Below, in pieces: positions 1 to 12,215 of a stretch of DNA of 64,000 nucleotides (position 1 is its first letter; each line of letters starts with the position of its first letter). The notes under the pieces were generated by a model. It searched no databases and was not told where the DNA came from. It saw only the letters and a program-made list of their open reading frames with translations. This stretch comes from Carallia brachiata (Eukaryota; Streptophyta; Magnoliopsida; Malpighiales; Rhizophoraceae): NCBI GenBank assembly GCA_021464245.1, contig JADCRB010000016.1, forward strand, positions 15,632,588 to 15,696,587, read 5' to 3'. The translations under genes were made by a program, and so were the position numbers.

Positions 1-807
1 TGAGAAAAAAACTGCTATTTGTTGGCTTATCTCATTTGTTAAATGATGTAACGCCTCAAAATGGATGGGCAAAGAAGATTCTGATTGGGAAGACCCAACT
101 CGTTATTCACATTAGCTTCACCATTTAATGGTAGCCACCCCATAGTCCTATTATTGTCCGTCTCTTGAAGCATGAATCTTTGACAATGGATCGATGAAAT
201 TGCCCAATTTCTCCATTTTGTACGGAGCCAAATCTATATTTGAAAATAAGAGTACATTTTAAAAGATTTAAATCTCACGTAAAAAAAAGAAGTAAAGTCT
301 TATTTATTTATAAACTAACATGATTTTATATTTTGTAAGAAAAGATTCATAAAAGATCTCACGTAATCTAAATTTAAGATTAATATGAGCATTTAATTAG
401 ATTGACCGATTTTTTAAAGACACTTCAAATATTTAGAAAAGTCTCATGCTTTACATAATTAGTTGGAGCAATTGTTAAAAATTTTTTATTTTGTGTCAAC
501 TATTCTCTTTTCTTGACCTTTCAGACTCACTTTTAACCAAAAGAAATCGTTAGATTTTAAAAAAGCAACGCTTTCGTGGATTAACTAGCCTATACCTTTT
601 TTTTAATCGACTTCGCTTTGAAACTTGAATACCAAACTTTTAGCCTGGAGACGTTAGGCCAACGTTTACTCATCTTTGCTAAGAGGCTAACGTTTACTCA
701 TCTTTTTGTTCTCACAATCTCTCTAATATTCGTGCCCAAATACTCTGGTCCTTTGTGAAATCGAGCAAGTGTTGGATTTATTTGCCACGTATAAAGTGCA
801 TGCCTAC
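1..807. other. Gene-free flank, AT-rich
   Basis: No coding region is recognised here. The only structure seen is a 17-base direct duplication, AACGTTTACTCATCTTT, at 661-677 and 689-705 (period 28). The rest is unremarkable AT-rich plant intergenic DNA. Confidence 0.5.
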
Positions 808-1307
808 GGGATAAGGATTTTTTTAGTCCTAAACCTTTAGGTTTTTTTACGTTTGAGTCCTAAACCTTTTTTAAATTTCATTTGAGTCCTAAACTTTTTG
901 ATTTTCTACCAAATTAGTCCCTCTGTTTAACAAAAGTTATCAATCTATTAAAAAATAATTTTAACTTTACAAAAAATTATTTAAAAAAGATTAAATATAT
1001 GAATTGAATGTCTTTTTTATAAAAAAATATACATGTTGCCTATTTAATTCGTATATTTGTTGATTAAAAAAATATTTAATATGCATATTTTGTTGATGAA
1101 AAAAATATTTAACTCATGTATTTAAGCTTTTTTAAATAAATTTTATTAAATTAAACTCACTTATTAATAGATTGACTACTTTTCGTAATTTAAAGGACTG
1201 ATATAGTAAAAAATTAAAAGATTTAGGACTCAAATGAAATGTTAAAAAGGTTTAGAACTCAAACATAAAAAAATCTAAAGGTTTAGGACTTTAAAAATAT
1301 TTATCCC
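808..1307. mobile_element. MULE-type MITE with long terminal inverted repeats
   Basis: This is a 500-bp element beginning GGGATAAGGATT and ending AAATATTTATCCC. The first and last roughly 135 bases are imperfect inverted copies of each other; both arms carry the motif pair 'tttaggact' / 'agtcctaaa' three times. It is flanked by a 10-bp near-duplicate, GCATGCCTAC (798-807) and GCCTGCCTAC (1308-1317), with one mismatch. Long terminal inverted repeats plus a 9-10 bp target duplication are the hallmark of Mutator-like non-autonomous elements. No transposase is encoded. The superfamily assignment rests on structure only. Confidence 0.75.
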
Positions 1308-1603
1308 GCCTGCCTACTGCTCCATTCATTTCTTTTTGGTTTTCTGGTTCCATTTGCCCCTGCATTGTATAGTCCAACGTGCATTGAAGGCCTGGAAACC
1401 CAACATCGTGGCTCCGGTGTTCGTGTTGTTGAGCCTCACAATGGACACATAAAATGGGTCAGATAACCCACGGGCCAGTCGAGTCTGGACCGATGTTACG
1501 GAGTATAATTCACTTTTAGGACCTCGGCTGGGCTTACAGTTCCCAGCCCGTGTTTAGGCAAAGCCCCCAGAATGAGCCCCTGACTCCATAGTCCCACATC
1601 ATT

Positions 1604-1644
1604 AAACTTGAGGTCCATCATAAAAAAAAAAAAAAAACTTGAGG
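1604..1644 (+). mobile_element. Poly(A)-core micro-insertion with target duplication
   Basis: The 10-base direct repeat AAACTTGAGG (1604-1613 and 1635-1644) flanks a 21-base insert, tccatcat followed by a run of A. Direct repeats around a short A-tailed insert are what target-primed reverse transcription with extreme 5' truncation would leave. Confidence 0.5.
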
Positions 1645-1740
1645 ACTTGCTCCAAACGGACCACCCCACAAAATCAAGTTCGGGTTTCCGTACGTAGAGC
1701 CCCAAAAAAATTAAGGTAGAACTGAATTGTTGACATTAAA

Positions 1741-1788
1741 TTAGGCATCAAGTATTAACCAAAAAAAAAAAAAAATTAGGCATCAAGT
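1741..1788 (+). mobile_element. Poly(A)-core micro-insertion with target duplication
   Basis: The 13-base direct repeat TTAGGCATCAAGT (1741-1753 and 1776-1788) is identical on both sides of a 22-base insert, attaacc plus about 15 A. It extends to 16 bases if adjoining As are counted. Same class as 1604-1644. Confidence 0.6.
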
Positions 1789-2185
1789 TTATTCTATTCA
1801 ATATTTTTTTATTTATGTATTTATGAGTGTGTATTTCCTGTGTTTTGTATATGAAGTTTATGCACTTATTTTAATCTTATTTGAGGGTCAATGTTAAATT
1901 TAATTTCCTTCTTTGGATAGATTTGAAGTTTGAATCCAAATGTATGGAAACAAGATGCACAGAAAAATTAGAGTTGATACAAATCTACTAATTTCATTAT
2001 TCATTGCTGAAGTTCTTATCATGTACAACTGTACAATAATAAGGATGATACACAAATTATATCTTGTTGAGCTCATCAATATTTACCTTTTCAAAGTAAT
2101 GGTGGCAAAAATTTGAAAGGCAAAAAATTGATGGAAGCAATGAAACAAATTTGCAGAACCGATAATGCCATTGTTCATCTCCAGT

Positions 2186-5100
2186 CTATTGGTCTCCGGA
2201 ATTGGGGTAGGGGCGTATGAATGCAGAATTCATTTGCCATATCTTGAGAGAGGAGGTAACGGTGGCATCAGTAGCATTGTTGAACAAGAATAGCTTGGCA
2301 GCTCCATAGATGGCCTTGGTAGGATAAACCCGAGATGTGATGCATGTCCTTCCCCCTTGAGCAAAGCTTTCGATGATTGAATGATCCACCTTGTTAAAGA
2401 AAGAAAACACTCACCAATTAAGCAATGCTTGCTGATAATTGATGGTATGTTAAGATGGTGAGGTATTTTGCTATGCTCACTTTTTTGTGAGTATAACTGA
2501 AATAGTTTTGTATCTCGTAAAATTGAGTCTCACTTATATTTTTTTTCTCTCTTGTAGTTGGTATTGAGATTATTTTACTCTTATAAAAAGAGAGTCAATT
2601 TAAAAATCTCTATTCATAAGTTAGTCCACTCACCAATATCCGCACAGAGAACTTTTCACCATCCAACACAGGAACATAGCTTCCAATGATCAGCTTATGA
2701 ACGTCAGTTGCCAGAGAAGACCTACATGGAAAACAAAGCATCAAATCAGACTACATTGCCAATACTAAAAGAATCAGAATATTAGAGATTAAGTACATAA
2801 AAAAAAAAAAAAAAATGATTGAGCTGTTATGCACCTTGTTTGGTCAGTGCAGAAGAAAGTTTTGAGTTTGCCATTATTTTTGGAAATATAGAAGTATACA
2901 GGGGTTTGCTCAGTGAGTCTGCCATCTGCAAGGACCAGAAGACCGAATGGTCCTAGTGCGCCGCGTTGAGCAGCACCATTGCTGCTGCTGCAGCTGAACT
3001 CCTCATTGGCTTCTGCCATGCTCTCCATAGCCTTCTTGTCTAACTCAAACTCAGCAAGAATATCTAGCTGTATCACATTGCCAATTGAATTTTTTTTTTA
3101 GTTAAAGAGAAACTTGATTTTTAATTTTTCTTCTTATAGTCCAGATTTAAAAAAAAAAATTATGAACACACACAAACCTGTGTAGCTGCCTCAATATCAA
3201 GGGGCACGACAGACCCTGGCTTGACCTCTACCTTGTCGAATTCCTGGCTTCTTAATCTCAAACTCTCTACCTCTTCCACTGGCCATTGGCGCAGATTGCT
3301 ACCAGTTTTTGTATCCAATACAATTGCCCTTGGAATACCCTGTAGAGAACGGCATTGTACAATCAAAAAATTGTTAACAAGGGTCTCAAATAGCCCTCAA
3401 TGATTTATGCTTCATTGCTGAAGATTGAGACAAATTCATTAATCATGAAATTTCACAATGAAAGCATAGAACTTTCCGTCTCGATCTTTAAAGCTGGACC
3501 ACATACCTGAAGAGATGCCCATCCTTTTTTCACATCAGCAGATTCACTATCAGATTCACCAATCCAACCCCACAAAACTCTTCTCCCTTTGTTTGCATCA
3601 TAAAACGTCTTGGATGCGTAGAACACACCATAATCATACCTAATACCTATACCAACATCAATCTCTGGATTTTCCGGATACCATTTCCCTGACTTCTCAT
3701 CGTAAGTCCCAAATGCATAGTAATCGTGCCTGTCATTGTCGAGGCTCGCCTTCACCACATGCTTCACATCAGGGCCATTGGCAGACGTATCCAATCCATT
3801 TTCACTGTTTCTGGAAACAGGGAAAAAGTCCACACACTCCCACATACCGGTGCCCGGGACAGCATGAAGCACCTCAGTGGACAGCTTAAAATTTTTGAAG
3901 TCATCTGTATCATAGACCAAGGCAATTCCAGTTTTATTAGTTTTGGATCCAATGATAATCCGCCACTTCCCTTCAGAAGTGTACCAAGCTGTTGTTGGAT
4001 CGCGGAAGTCCTTGGAACCAATGCCCGGAGGCGGGACAAGAACTGGATTGCCAGGGTATTTGACCCATTTCAGGAGGAGAGGATCATTCTCATCTGCTGG
4101 ATATGCCAGGTTTTGGACCTGCACTAATTGATTGGTGGATCCAGTGTATAGCATTACAATTTTACCGTCAGGAAGGATTGTCGCTGAGCCGGTCCAGACT
4201 CCGTTCCTGTCATACCATTGATCAGCAACCATTGCTAGTGGAAGGTGAAGCCAGTGGATTAAGTCTCTGGACACAGCATGACCCCAAACTATGTCACCCC
4301 AGATTGCAGCATTTGGATTGTATTGGTAGAAGAAGTGGTACCATCCTTTGTAGAACAGTGGCCCTGTACATTTTTTTGTACCAATTGTTAGTTAACCACT
4401 GCAAAATTTTTGGATGAAGACAAAAAAAAAAGAAATAATAATCCTTTGATTAAAATATGGAACAGACCAGGAACAGTTCTTACCATTAGGATCTGAAGCA
4501 GAACAAGTCGTGCACCCATTGCCACAAGGATCATTCATGCAAGCCATTAAAAAGGGAAAATCATTAGAAATTAATAAGGATTTATAAAGGAAAAATACTT
4601 TTTATAAACATAATAACGGTCAATTAAAAGGTGTCATGGTCATGGAAGTGCAAGTTCAAACATTGGGACATCACTTCATTCTTAACATGTGCACTAAAAA
4701 ATAATCAGAGAATGTTATTTGTTTAGTACAATTAATTGAAATGTTTTATTGAGACATCTTTATATTTGAGTAGTGATTATATTCGTATTTCTTTGCCTTC
4801 GACCTCCATCATAACCAGGAGAAAAAAAAATATATGGAGAATGGTAGCCGAATAATAATTTTTTTTATGTTCTTGTCTCTGTATTATCCTTTTATATATG
4901 CTAGTCTTTTGGACTAAACGATGACGTTTTTATCTGAATGTAAACACAACTATTTCTAACTTTATGTGAATTCCGTGTAAGGATCGGCGAGTTTGTTTTG
5001 CAAAATCCCATAAAATTTTATGTTAGTTAATGGTGCACTTGTTTGGAAATAAATAGAAAGATATTTTATTCTGAAGATCTTCAATTTTTTAAATTCATTA

Positions 5101-7641
5101 GTTTAGGTACATGTAACACAATAAATTATATTAAGCTTAATGTATAATGAGTCTATCTCCTAAGTATACCTTAGGAAGCCTTTGGTTTTGGATTTAGGAG
5201 CTGTTGTTGTTGCTGATCTCAAAAATAAGAAATTGGGTGTTTAACTAAGTTTCTAACATATTGTTAATTACTGATATATAGTTCCAACAGCAACTAATAC
5301 AAAAAATAAATAAAAATTACTTTTTATTTACTTTTTAACAAATTATTATCAGGGGTTAATTGATAAAATTAAAAAATATAAGAGAATTTATTACCTACAT
5401 TAAAATTATAAAGAATAAAACGTAAAATAACTAAATTATAAAGAGGTTAAATTAACTCAAATAATAATTACAAAACTAAACTTCATTTATAAAGCTTGTT
5501 GGGCGCAACCGAAAATGACGCTGCGCCCTTTAATGCGCTAAAAAGAAAAAATATTAAAATATTTTTTTTCCAATTTTTTGGTTGTAAACAATAAAGCAAT
5601 CTTTTATTTTAATATATCTTTTTCGTGCCTGCGTCTTAAGTCTCCACTCTATTAAAATAAAATATTATTTTATTCAACCTTTTTAACTTTTATTTTTGTA
5701 AACAGTAACATGATTTTATCGTGTAAAAAGTAACGTAAATAGTAAAAATATAATATTTTTCTAGTACATAATTTCCATATTAAAAATGATATTTTTAAAA
5801 TTAATAATATTTATTATAAATTATGGTTGATCTTCAATTCACATATTTAGTAAGTTTTTACTTATGAATATATAAGTTATATTTTTATAAAAATAATTTA
5901 AATTAACTAGAGATAAAAAATAATATAATAGAAATAAAATGTTTAAAATTATCATTTTATTAATTGATCAGCAATAGTTAATGTTGATTTAACTAAAAAC
6001 TATAATTTTATTTTCTTCATTAGTAACAATAATAAGTAACAACAATTAGTAATCAATAATAATAACAGTAATAAGTAATCAGTAATAATAATCAGTAACA
6101 ACAAAACCAAACAACCGCCTTAGTTCGAAAAGAGATTTTGATTGTATTTATTGACTTGGGAATTATGCTGAATAATTTAAATCATTAAATTTTTATGATG
6201 ATAATACTTTGCCCTTAAAAAAAACAAAAAAACCTTAAATATTGACCTTTGGGCTACCAAGCACGGATAGGCTTCATGGAAAGGTAGGTAGTGTTGGATA
6301 TACGTCTGACATATTATAGATATGTGTCTGACACAGTAAAATATGTCTATTAAAAGTATTTTTTTTAAAAAAAATTCAACCTAACTTAAAATTCATATGA
6401 TGCTTGCAAGTGAAGGCGTACATGATGGGTTAACATTTGTAAATAATAGAATAACTCGTTAACTCGAACTCATATTAACAATTTTATTAAATTATAATAA
6501 GTTATATACATATAAATTACATAATAAATGTAAAAAGTAAGACAAACATTAAAATAACATTTATTATACAAATTTATATAATCGTGTCTTAACTATCTCG
6601 TGTGTTTCTTTTCTTTTAAAATTAATATATTACAGTGTGTAAATCGTGTTGGTATTATTGTATGAGTGTGTCCGTGCTCAATAGCCTTTCGGTATACGCA
6701 AACGTATTGAAAGGGAACAATCAGTGGCTGTCATTTGAACAACGGCCCCTCTTAGCCCACACCAAAAAGAACAAAGAGGAAGGAATAAAAAGACTCTTTT
6801 TGCCGGACAACGAAAAAGGGGCCCAAAAAACCACTATCCACGTGGCTTTTTTTTTTTTTATCTTCAACAACAATATCACAAATATAAAAAATTATAAATA
6901 AAAAAAATAATTACAGTACAAATAACTAATTAATTTATAAAATCAAACGATAAACATTTATAATAAAAGTAAATGTATTTTACGCTCACCATTTAATGTA
7001 TCTAGAACTTATTTTCAAATTCAAACAACACAATTTTTTTTTAAGGAAACAAAATTCTCCAAAATTAATGACGCTTTTGGAGACAAATATGACGAAACAA
7101 GAAAGTTTTTTTTCAAAAAAAAAAACATATTGAAATGGGAAAACTTATAAAAATGCAATTTATGCTCTAAGAATGTAATTTTTAGCCAACAAAAAAAAAA
7201 AAAAAGAGAGAGGGTACGAAAATGGAACGTACCATTCATCCAATTCTTGACAGGTTGGAAATGGAAAGCAGTTCTTTGCCATGACAACATGCTATTGTTC
7301 CATGGAAAGTCCTTGACTCCCCGGAGAACCACGTTTGACTTCTCCGACACGCCGGCGAACTTGCTCCGAGACGCCGGCCGCAAACCCTCCGATTCCGCCG
7401 TGACCAATGCCACATTTCCATCTTCCTGGAAATTCCCATTTCTTTTGGTCATCTCCTTCTGATTCCTGTGCATTCCCACAACAATCAAGGTAACCAGACA
7501 CAACCCAGAAAACATCAGGAAGAGCACCATCTTCAATTTCCGGCGGCTTCTCCCCGGAGATCCGACGGGATGGGACCCATCTGGGAGAGGAGCATAGTTT
7601 TCATGATTGGAGACTGGAATTAATGGGTCTGAATCTGCCAT
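2186..7641 (-). CDS. Vacuolar acid invertase (beta-fructofuranosidase, GH32)
   Basis: Hydrolyses sucrose to glucose and fructose in the vacuole. Seven exons join in frame to 653 aa: 7641-7233, 4492-4484, 4363-3507, 3339-3178, 3067-2835, 2721-2634 and 2389-2186, all with GT-AG borders. The start is ATG 7641; a codon 9 bases upstream is TTG. The acidic N-terminus is followed by a basic stretch and a membrane anchor (about residues 38-57), the propeptide design of vacuolar-type enzymes. WMNDPNG lies at 134-140 (D137 nucleophile), RDP at 260-262 and WECVD at 314-318 (E315 acid/base). Valine rather than proline in WECVD marks the vacuolar class. Exon 2 is only 9 bases and encodes the centre of NDPNG, as known for plant invertases. 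Intron 1 is 2.74 kb and holds a candidate hAT element. It resembles Arabidopsis VI1 (At1g62660) by class; exact orthology is inferred. Confidence 0.96.
4484..4492 (-). other. 9-base mini-exon of the invertase gene
   Basis: On the minus strand the sequence reads ...ttcag|ATCCTAATG|gtaag-like. It adds AT, CCT, AAT, G between an exon ending in G and one starting GG, giving Asp-Pro-Asn-Gly. Without it the catalytic NDPNG motif is destroyed. Nine-base DPN exons are established in plant acid invertase genes. Confidence 0.95.
5175..6117. mobile_element. Candidate non-autonomous hAT-like element in invertase intron 1
   Basis: The left end (gaagcctttggttttgg) and the reverse complement of the right end (cggttgtttggttttg) are similar, and CCTTAG flanks both sides (5169-5174 and 6118-6123). 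The interior is AT-rich and non-coding, with a GC-rich short palindrome near 5500-5530. The 6-bp flank is shorter than the usual 8-bp hAT duplication, so the call is tentative. Confidence 0.35.
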
Positions 7642-7731
7642 GGTTGGCAATTACACAAGAAAAGATCCAGCCTTTCCTATATAAATTAATGACTATATTA
7701 GAGGGTTTTCAATAAATAACAATGCAATTCT

Positions 7732-7759
7732 AGAGAGAGAGAGAGAGAGAGAGAGAGAG
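7732..7759. repeat. (AG)n microsatellite in invertase 5' leader
   Basis: Fourteen AG units lie about 90 bases upstream of the invertase start. In the mRNA this is a CT-rich tract near the predicted cap site, a common feature of plant leaders and a potentially polymorphic marker. Confidence 0.9.
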
Positions 7760-7791
7760 GTTTGAATTGCTTTTTAATACATTGTGGATGG

Positions 7792-7802
7792 CTTTATATA
7801 GA
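7792..7802 (-). promoter_or_regulatory. Probable TATA box of the invertase gene
   Basis: The minus strand reads CTCTATATAAAGCC here, a good TATATAA match. Transcription would start about 30 bases downstream, near 7765. That gives a leader of roughly 120 bases containing the CT repeat. A second TATATA at about 7678-7684 is only some 40 bases from the ATG and is less likely. Confidence 0.6.
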
Positions 7803-8022
7803 GCGAGTGGTCTGGTCAATTAGAATGCATTTCACGCTTAATTTGTTTACAGGGAGAGAAAGACAGAGAGAAGGAAAGAGAGGGAGTTTTAACAAAACAA
7901 ATAAAAAAAAGCACGGATTTGTAGCAAGAAATTTTATCTCAAAGCGACAACTCATCCGGTAATGTGTAAGATTATTTACATGAGCTTGTTGAGTTGGCAT
8001 GTTAATTGCCACCTATTTTAAT

Positions 8023-8049
8023 TATTAATAATAATAATAATAATAATAG
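8023..8049. repeat. (AAT)n microsatellite
   Basis: About nine ATA/TAA units upstream of the invertase promoter. Confidence 0.85.
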
Positions 8050-10047
8050 ATGGGAAGGAGGACCAAAATGTCCAAAACCCATGTTCATGTGAGTCTTATA
8101 AGCTTTCTGGCTGGCCCCAAGGTTTCATTGCATGCCACGCCCAAATTTTTTTTTTTTTTTTGAGCTCGACCATTAATTTTGCGTTTCTATCTGTTGTTGT
8201 CATGTCTTGGCTCATAATTTTTAATTTTTCTATTTTTTTTCTTTTTGATGAAGTCATTAAACTATAAGTTACACAAGAGTTAACTTTTCCTATAAATTTC
8301 ATACCCTTCATTTTTAAATTAGTTATTAAGACTTCTAAAATAAAAATTTATACTTTAACCACTTGAGTGTTACAATTAAAGTAAGAATCTTCATATTAAT
8401 TTATATATATTTTTTGTAACCAAATAAAGATTCTAGAAATCTTACTTAATGCAATCTCAATGATTGCAAAATTCTCTTATAAAAGAAAATAAAAGGCAAA
8501 AGGGAAAAAATAATTCTCAAATTCATGTTTTTTTTAAAAAAAAAATCTTAAATATTCATATTATCTTAAAAATGAAACTTAAAAAATTAAAAAGGTTTCT
8601 TCTAATAGTAATTAAATTTAATTAACTGTTTTTCAATCTAAATTAATTATAAAAACAAAACTTAACTTAAATCAGATTTAGAGTTAAAAAAATTTATTTC
8701 TAAATTTCTTTGTTTTTTTCCTTAAAAATAAAAGTAATACTCAGCATTTGATTTTTTTTAATAAACATAAGCAAAATTAAATTTTTTGACAAATATGATA
8801 AATTTATGCATTACGAGGATGTAGCACTAGTAGACCTCATATTTTTTGATATCAAAATCACTTGAAGGGCAGTCCAACACTGGTTGCTCCTCCGAAAGCA
8901 GAAAGTAACCGTGTGCGATTATTATGAATCTAAAAATCGAACCTAAACTCAGATTATGAATCAGCCTGAAATACTATTTTATCTTCTTTTTTTTTTTTCT
9001 ACAAGATTGGTTCGAAATTGGGGAAAAAAAAATCATAACCGGACTAAAACTAACCGAACTAAAACCAAAACTAAATTTGAGCAAGAATCATAATTACAAA
9101 CGCATCTGGAGTAGACCTGGAATTGGAATTGAAATTGAACCGTCTAAACATAGTTTTGATTTCGATTCCCTCCAACCGGGAAATTAAAACCATAATTGAA
9201 TGTAATTAATGTCAGGCCTACAAATATATGGGTCATACATGCCGATATTAGTGCTAAAAATTACCAGATTAGAGTACACTATTCCATATTCATCAATTTT
9301 CCCCTATCTGTCGTGTTATATAAATTAAATTCCCTAATTCCCATATGGTTCTATACATTGCTTTTTTTATTTTAAAAAAAAAAAACTTTCGCCCTTCTTG
9401 TTTAATCTATGACCTCATAAACCTTTACGAAAACCTAGAAAAGTTAAAAAAAAAAAAAAAAAAAGGAAGTGGTGGGGAGGGGGCAGGACAATGAACAGAT
9501 ATGCTACTACCAATATAATATAGTGGGAAAGTTATATGAATTCCTAGTAATTTTTTTGAGTTAGTTTTAATTGTGTGATTCTTTTCCTCCAAATTTGTAT
9601 CAGCTTATCTTTCGAAATTTGATCGGAATTGTCATACCTCAGGGTAATTAGTATTTGCTTGAGTTTTACACTTGTAAATTGTAATTCCTTTCTTTCATTT
9701 TTTTTTGTTCTTGATATAAAAAAAAAAAAATGGTCCTGCTCTTTTCCCTAATTTAATTATCGGTAAGATTACATATCTCAACTCAAATTTTAAAACTTAA
9801 AATGGTCACCATTGCTGCTGTATTTATAAAAGACCATTATCTTGTTAAAGATGAGCAAACTTGTGGCCCGTCTGCCAAATTGTTCACCCGCTAGATCAGG
9901 AAAAAGAAGGAAAGCTTGTTCGTCCACGTCTAGCCCTAAATCCTCGTTGTGGCAAGATTTGATAGGACCAGGTTTTAATTAGGATCAGGTCCATCGTTTT
10001 TTCCTGAATTATTGATTAGAAAAGGATGCGCGGACGCCACTTGTCAC

Positions 10048-10156
10048 AGCCATAAAACGTAGTAATTTTTTTTTTTTTTGGTGCAATGAATTTGTATCCA
10101 GTTAGAACATAGCCATATAACGTAGTATTAGTATCCAGTTAAATCAATGAATTTGT
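10048..10156. repeat. Shuffled direct micro-duplications around a poly(T) run
   Basis: Three short modules each occur twice. AGCCATAAAACGTAGTA (10048-10064) recurs with one change at 10111-10127. AATGAATTTGT occurs at about 10086 and 10146. GTATCCAGTTA occurs at about 10094 and 10131. Their order is A-B-C then A'-C'-B', so this is not a plain tandem copy. Confidence 0.55.
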
Positions 10157-11869
10157 GTTGAACTAGGACACTATAAACGTGGGTAATTTTTTCGATAAAA
10201 TTTCTTTGAGACAAGTTTCAGCTCCTTAGCATAACACCTCACTGCTATTACTGTTTATTTCAAATGTGACATCTACTTTGAGAAAATTTAAAATTAAAAC
10301 TGTGTGCCTAATCTATATAATTTTAAATTTGATTTAGAATTCTATCTTCATTTTTTCTCATCCCCTATGTTCATGATAATAGATCATTATTAAAGAAAAA
10401 AAACGTGGATCATTAATAACAAGTTTTTTGGCAGTAGTCAATTTGTAATCGTTTACTTCAAGATGACTACCCCCACGGCAAGTGCTCAATCATCCAATAT
10501 AAAAGCAATAATTACATGTAATTATTGTAAAAGACTCTCGTTGACTATGCAGCGTTATGCAACTTTTTTTTTTTTTTTTTGTACGAGGTATTCTTATATG
10601 TTTTTGTGTGCAAGCTTATTCTTTGTGGTACTGAGATTGTCACTGACTCAAAAAAAATTGACCGTGTAAAAATTCAAACACAAAAATTTATGTCGTCATA
10701 AATTATTCTTGTACAAAATTTAAGACACATAAATATTCAAATCAATTCATTGAATTGTTATGCACTTTGTAACAAATCTTTCTATTTCTAAATCCAACGA
10801 GAGAATGTCTTATTAATGATTTACCTCCTTATAGCATACTTTAGGAAAGAATACAGATTCTGAAAATTATTAAGGTTAAAACTTTTTTTTTATTTATAGT
10901 AAATATGATAATTTATCATTAAGGAGAGGATAAGTAAAGAGGAGAATTGTAGTTTAAAACTTTTATTTCTATGCAATTTGTTCTTCATTATTGAACCATT
11001 GAAGAAAAACCCGTTATTTCTTTTTGGAAAGCAGGACACAAGGTGTTAGTGTACAATTGGAGAACACAATGTCCAAACCGTAGAGCAGATATGAACTAAC
11101 ACCTTAGGTTAAACGTTAGACATCTGATGACTCATCAACTTACTTTTTGTCGTGTAATCAATAATGACTCAACAACTTAGTTTTCGCCATTTTGCATCAA
11201 ATAATTACTCCTAAAATAATATTAATTGCATCAAATAATGACTCTAAAATACTCATAATGATGGACTTTAGTTTTTGCCATTGAATCAAATGATGACTCC
11301 CAGAATAATACCGAGCACTAATCGAATCCAACAATGACACCTATAATACATAAATTAATTAGACTGATCAACCTCTTTGAAATTTCTGCATGATATATCC
11401 AAATTAGCAGGTTCTAGATCAAACTGCCACGTAGAAGTAAAGCCAACGAGGTGATGAGAGAAGGCAACAAAATGATATCCTACCCGAATTAATTGGAGCC
11501 ATTGAGCTGCTTCCAAAATATTAATAATAATAATAAATAAATAAAAAGAAAGAAAAAAGTGACTGCATGCTGACTCAGAAATGGAAAGCGATTGCTCGGT
11601 CTTCCTCGGCCACCAATTTCTCTCCTTTCCACGTATTCAAAAAGCTCCAAAATCAACCACTCGAGTTTGGCCGAGTGGCCAGCAGCCATCGAAACAATAA
11701 TGTAGGCAGGAGTTAAATTTCTGTGAGTACTTTCTATCTTATTTTAAATGAAATTTGGGGATCTTATTTTTTAAAATGCAGTGCATTTTTTATAATATTT
11801 TTAAATTATTTTTTAGTAATACTTAATTGATTAATTATTAATTATTTTGTGTGTCAAAAAAAAAAAAAA

Positions 11870-12215
11870 AACTCTAAAGTCATTGCAGATGGTGGCTGGG
11901 AAACAAATTTCTACAATTCCCTTATTGTGAATTGTCTTTTCACGCTTGAAAGATTATGGGAAGTTTATTTACAACATATTCTTAAGAAAGAAAATTTATG
12001 TGCAGATTATATAATTAATTTGAGTAATTTTACTAGCGATCCGCTTCATATTTGGGACGATCCTCTCCAAGATATGATTATGCTCATACAAGTTGATTTA
12101 GTAAGCGTGGCAGTTCTCAGAGACAGCTTAGTTGCCTGTGCTCAATTTTTTTTTTCTTGTTTCTCTATTTTTATGTTATTTGAACATTATTGTCGTAAAA
12201 AAAAAAAACAAAAAA
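11870..12215 (+). pseudogene. LINE-type RNase H (RVT_3-like) relic with poly(A) end
   Basis: The conceptual translation around 11930-12120 contains LWEVYLQHILKKENLCADYI, then a later WDDPLQDMIMLI. This is the C-terminal pattern of plant LINE-associated RNase H domains: a His, then a basic-Glu-Asn-x-Cys-Ala-Asp segment, then Trp followed by Pro and a leucine-rich end. Only the last third of the domain remains. An A-rich run at 12197-12218 follows, as expected for a retroposon 3' end. It is a non-functional fragment. Confidence 0.6.

Noticed and set aside
3726..4127. 133-codon plus-strand frame inside the invertase gene
   Set aside because: Antisense shadow of invertase exon 3.
11660..11690. 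TTTGGCCGAGTGGCC as the start of a tRNA-Ser gene
   Set aside because: No anticodon arm, TPsiC arm or acceptor stem can be formed downstream.
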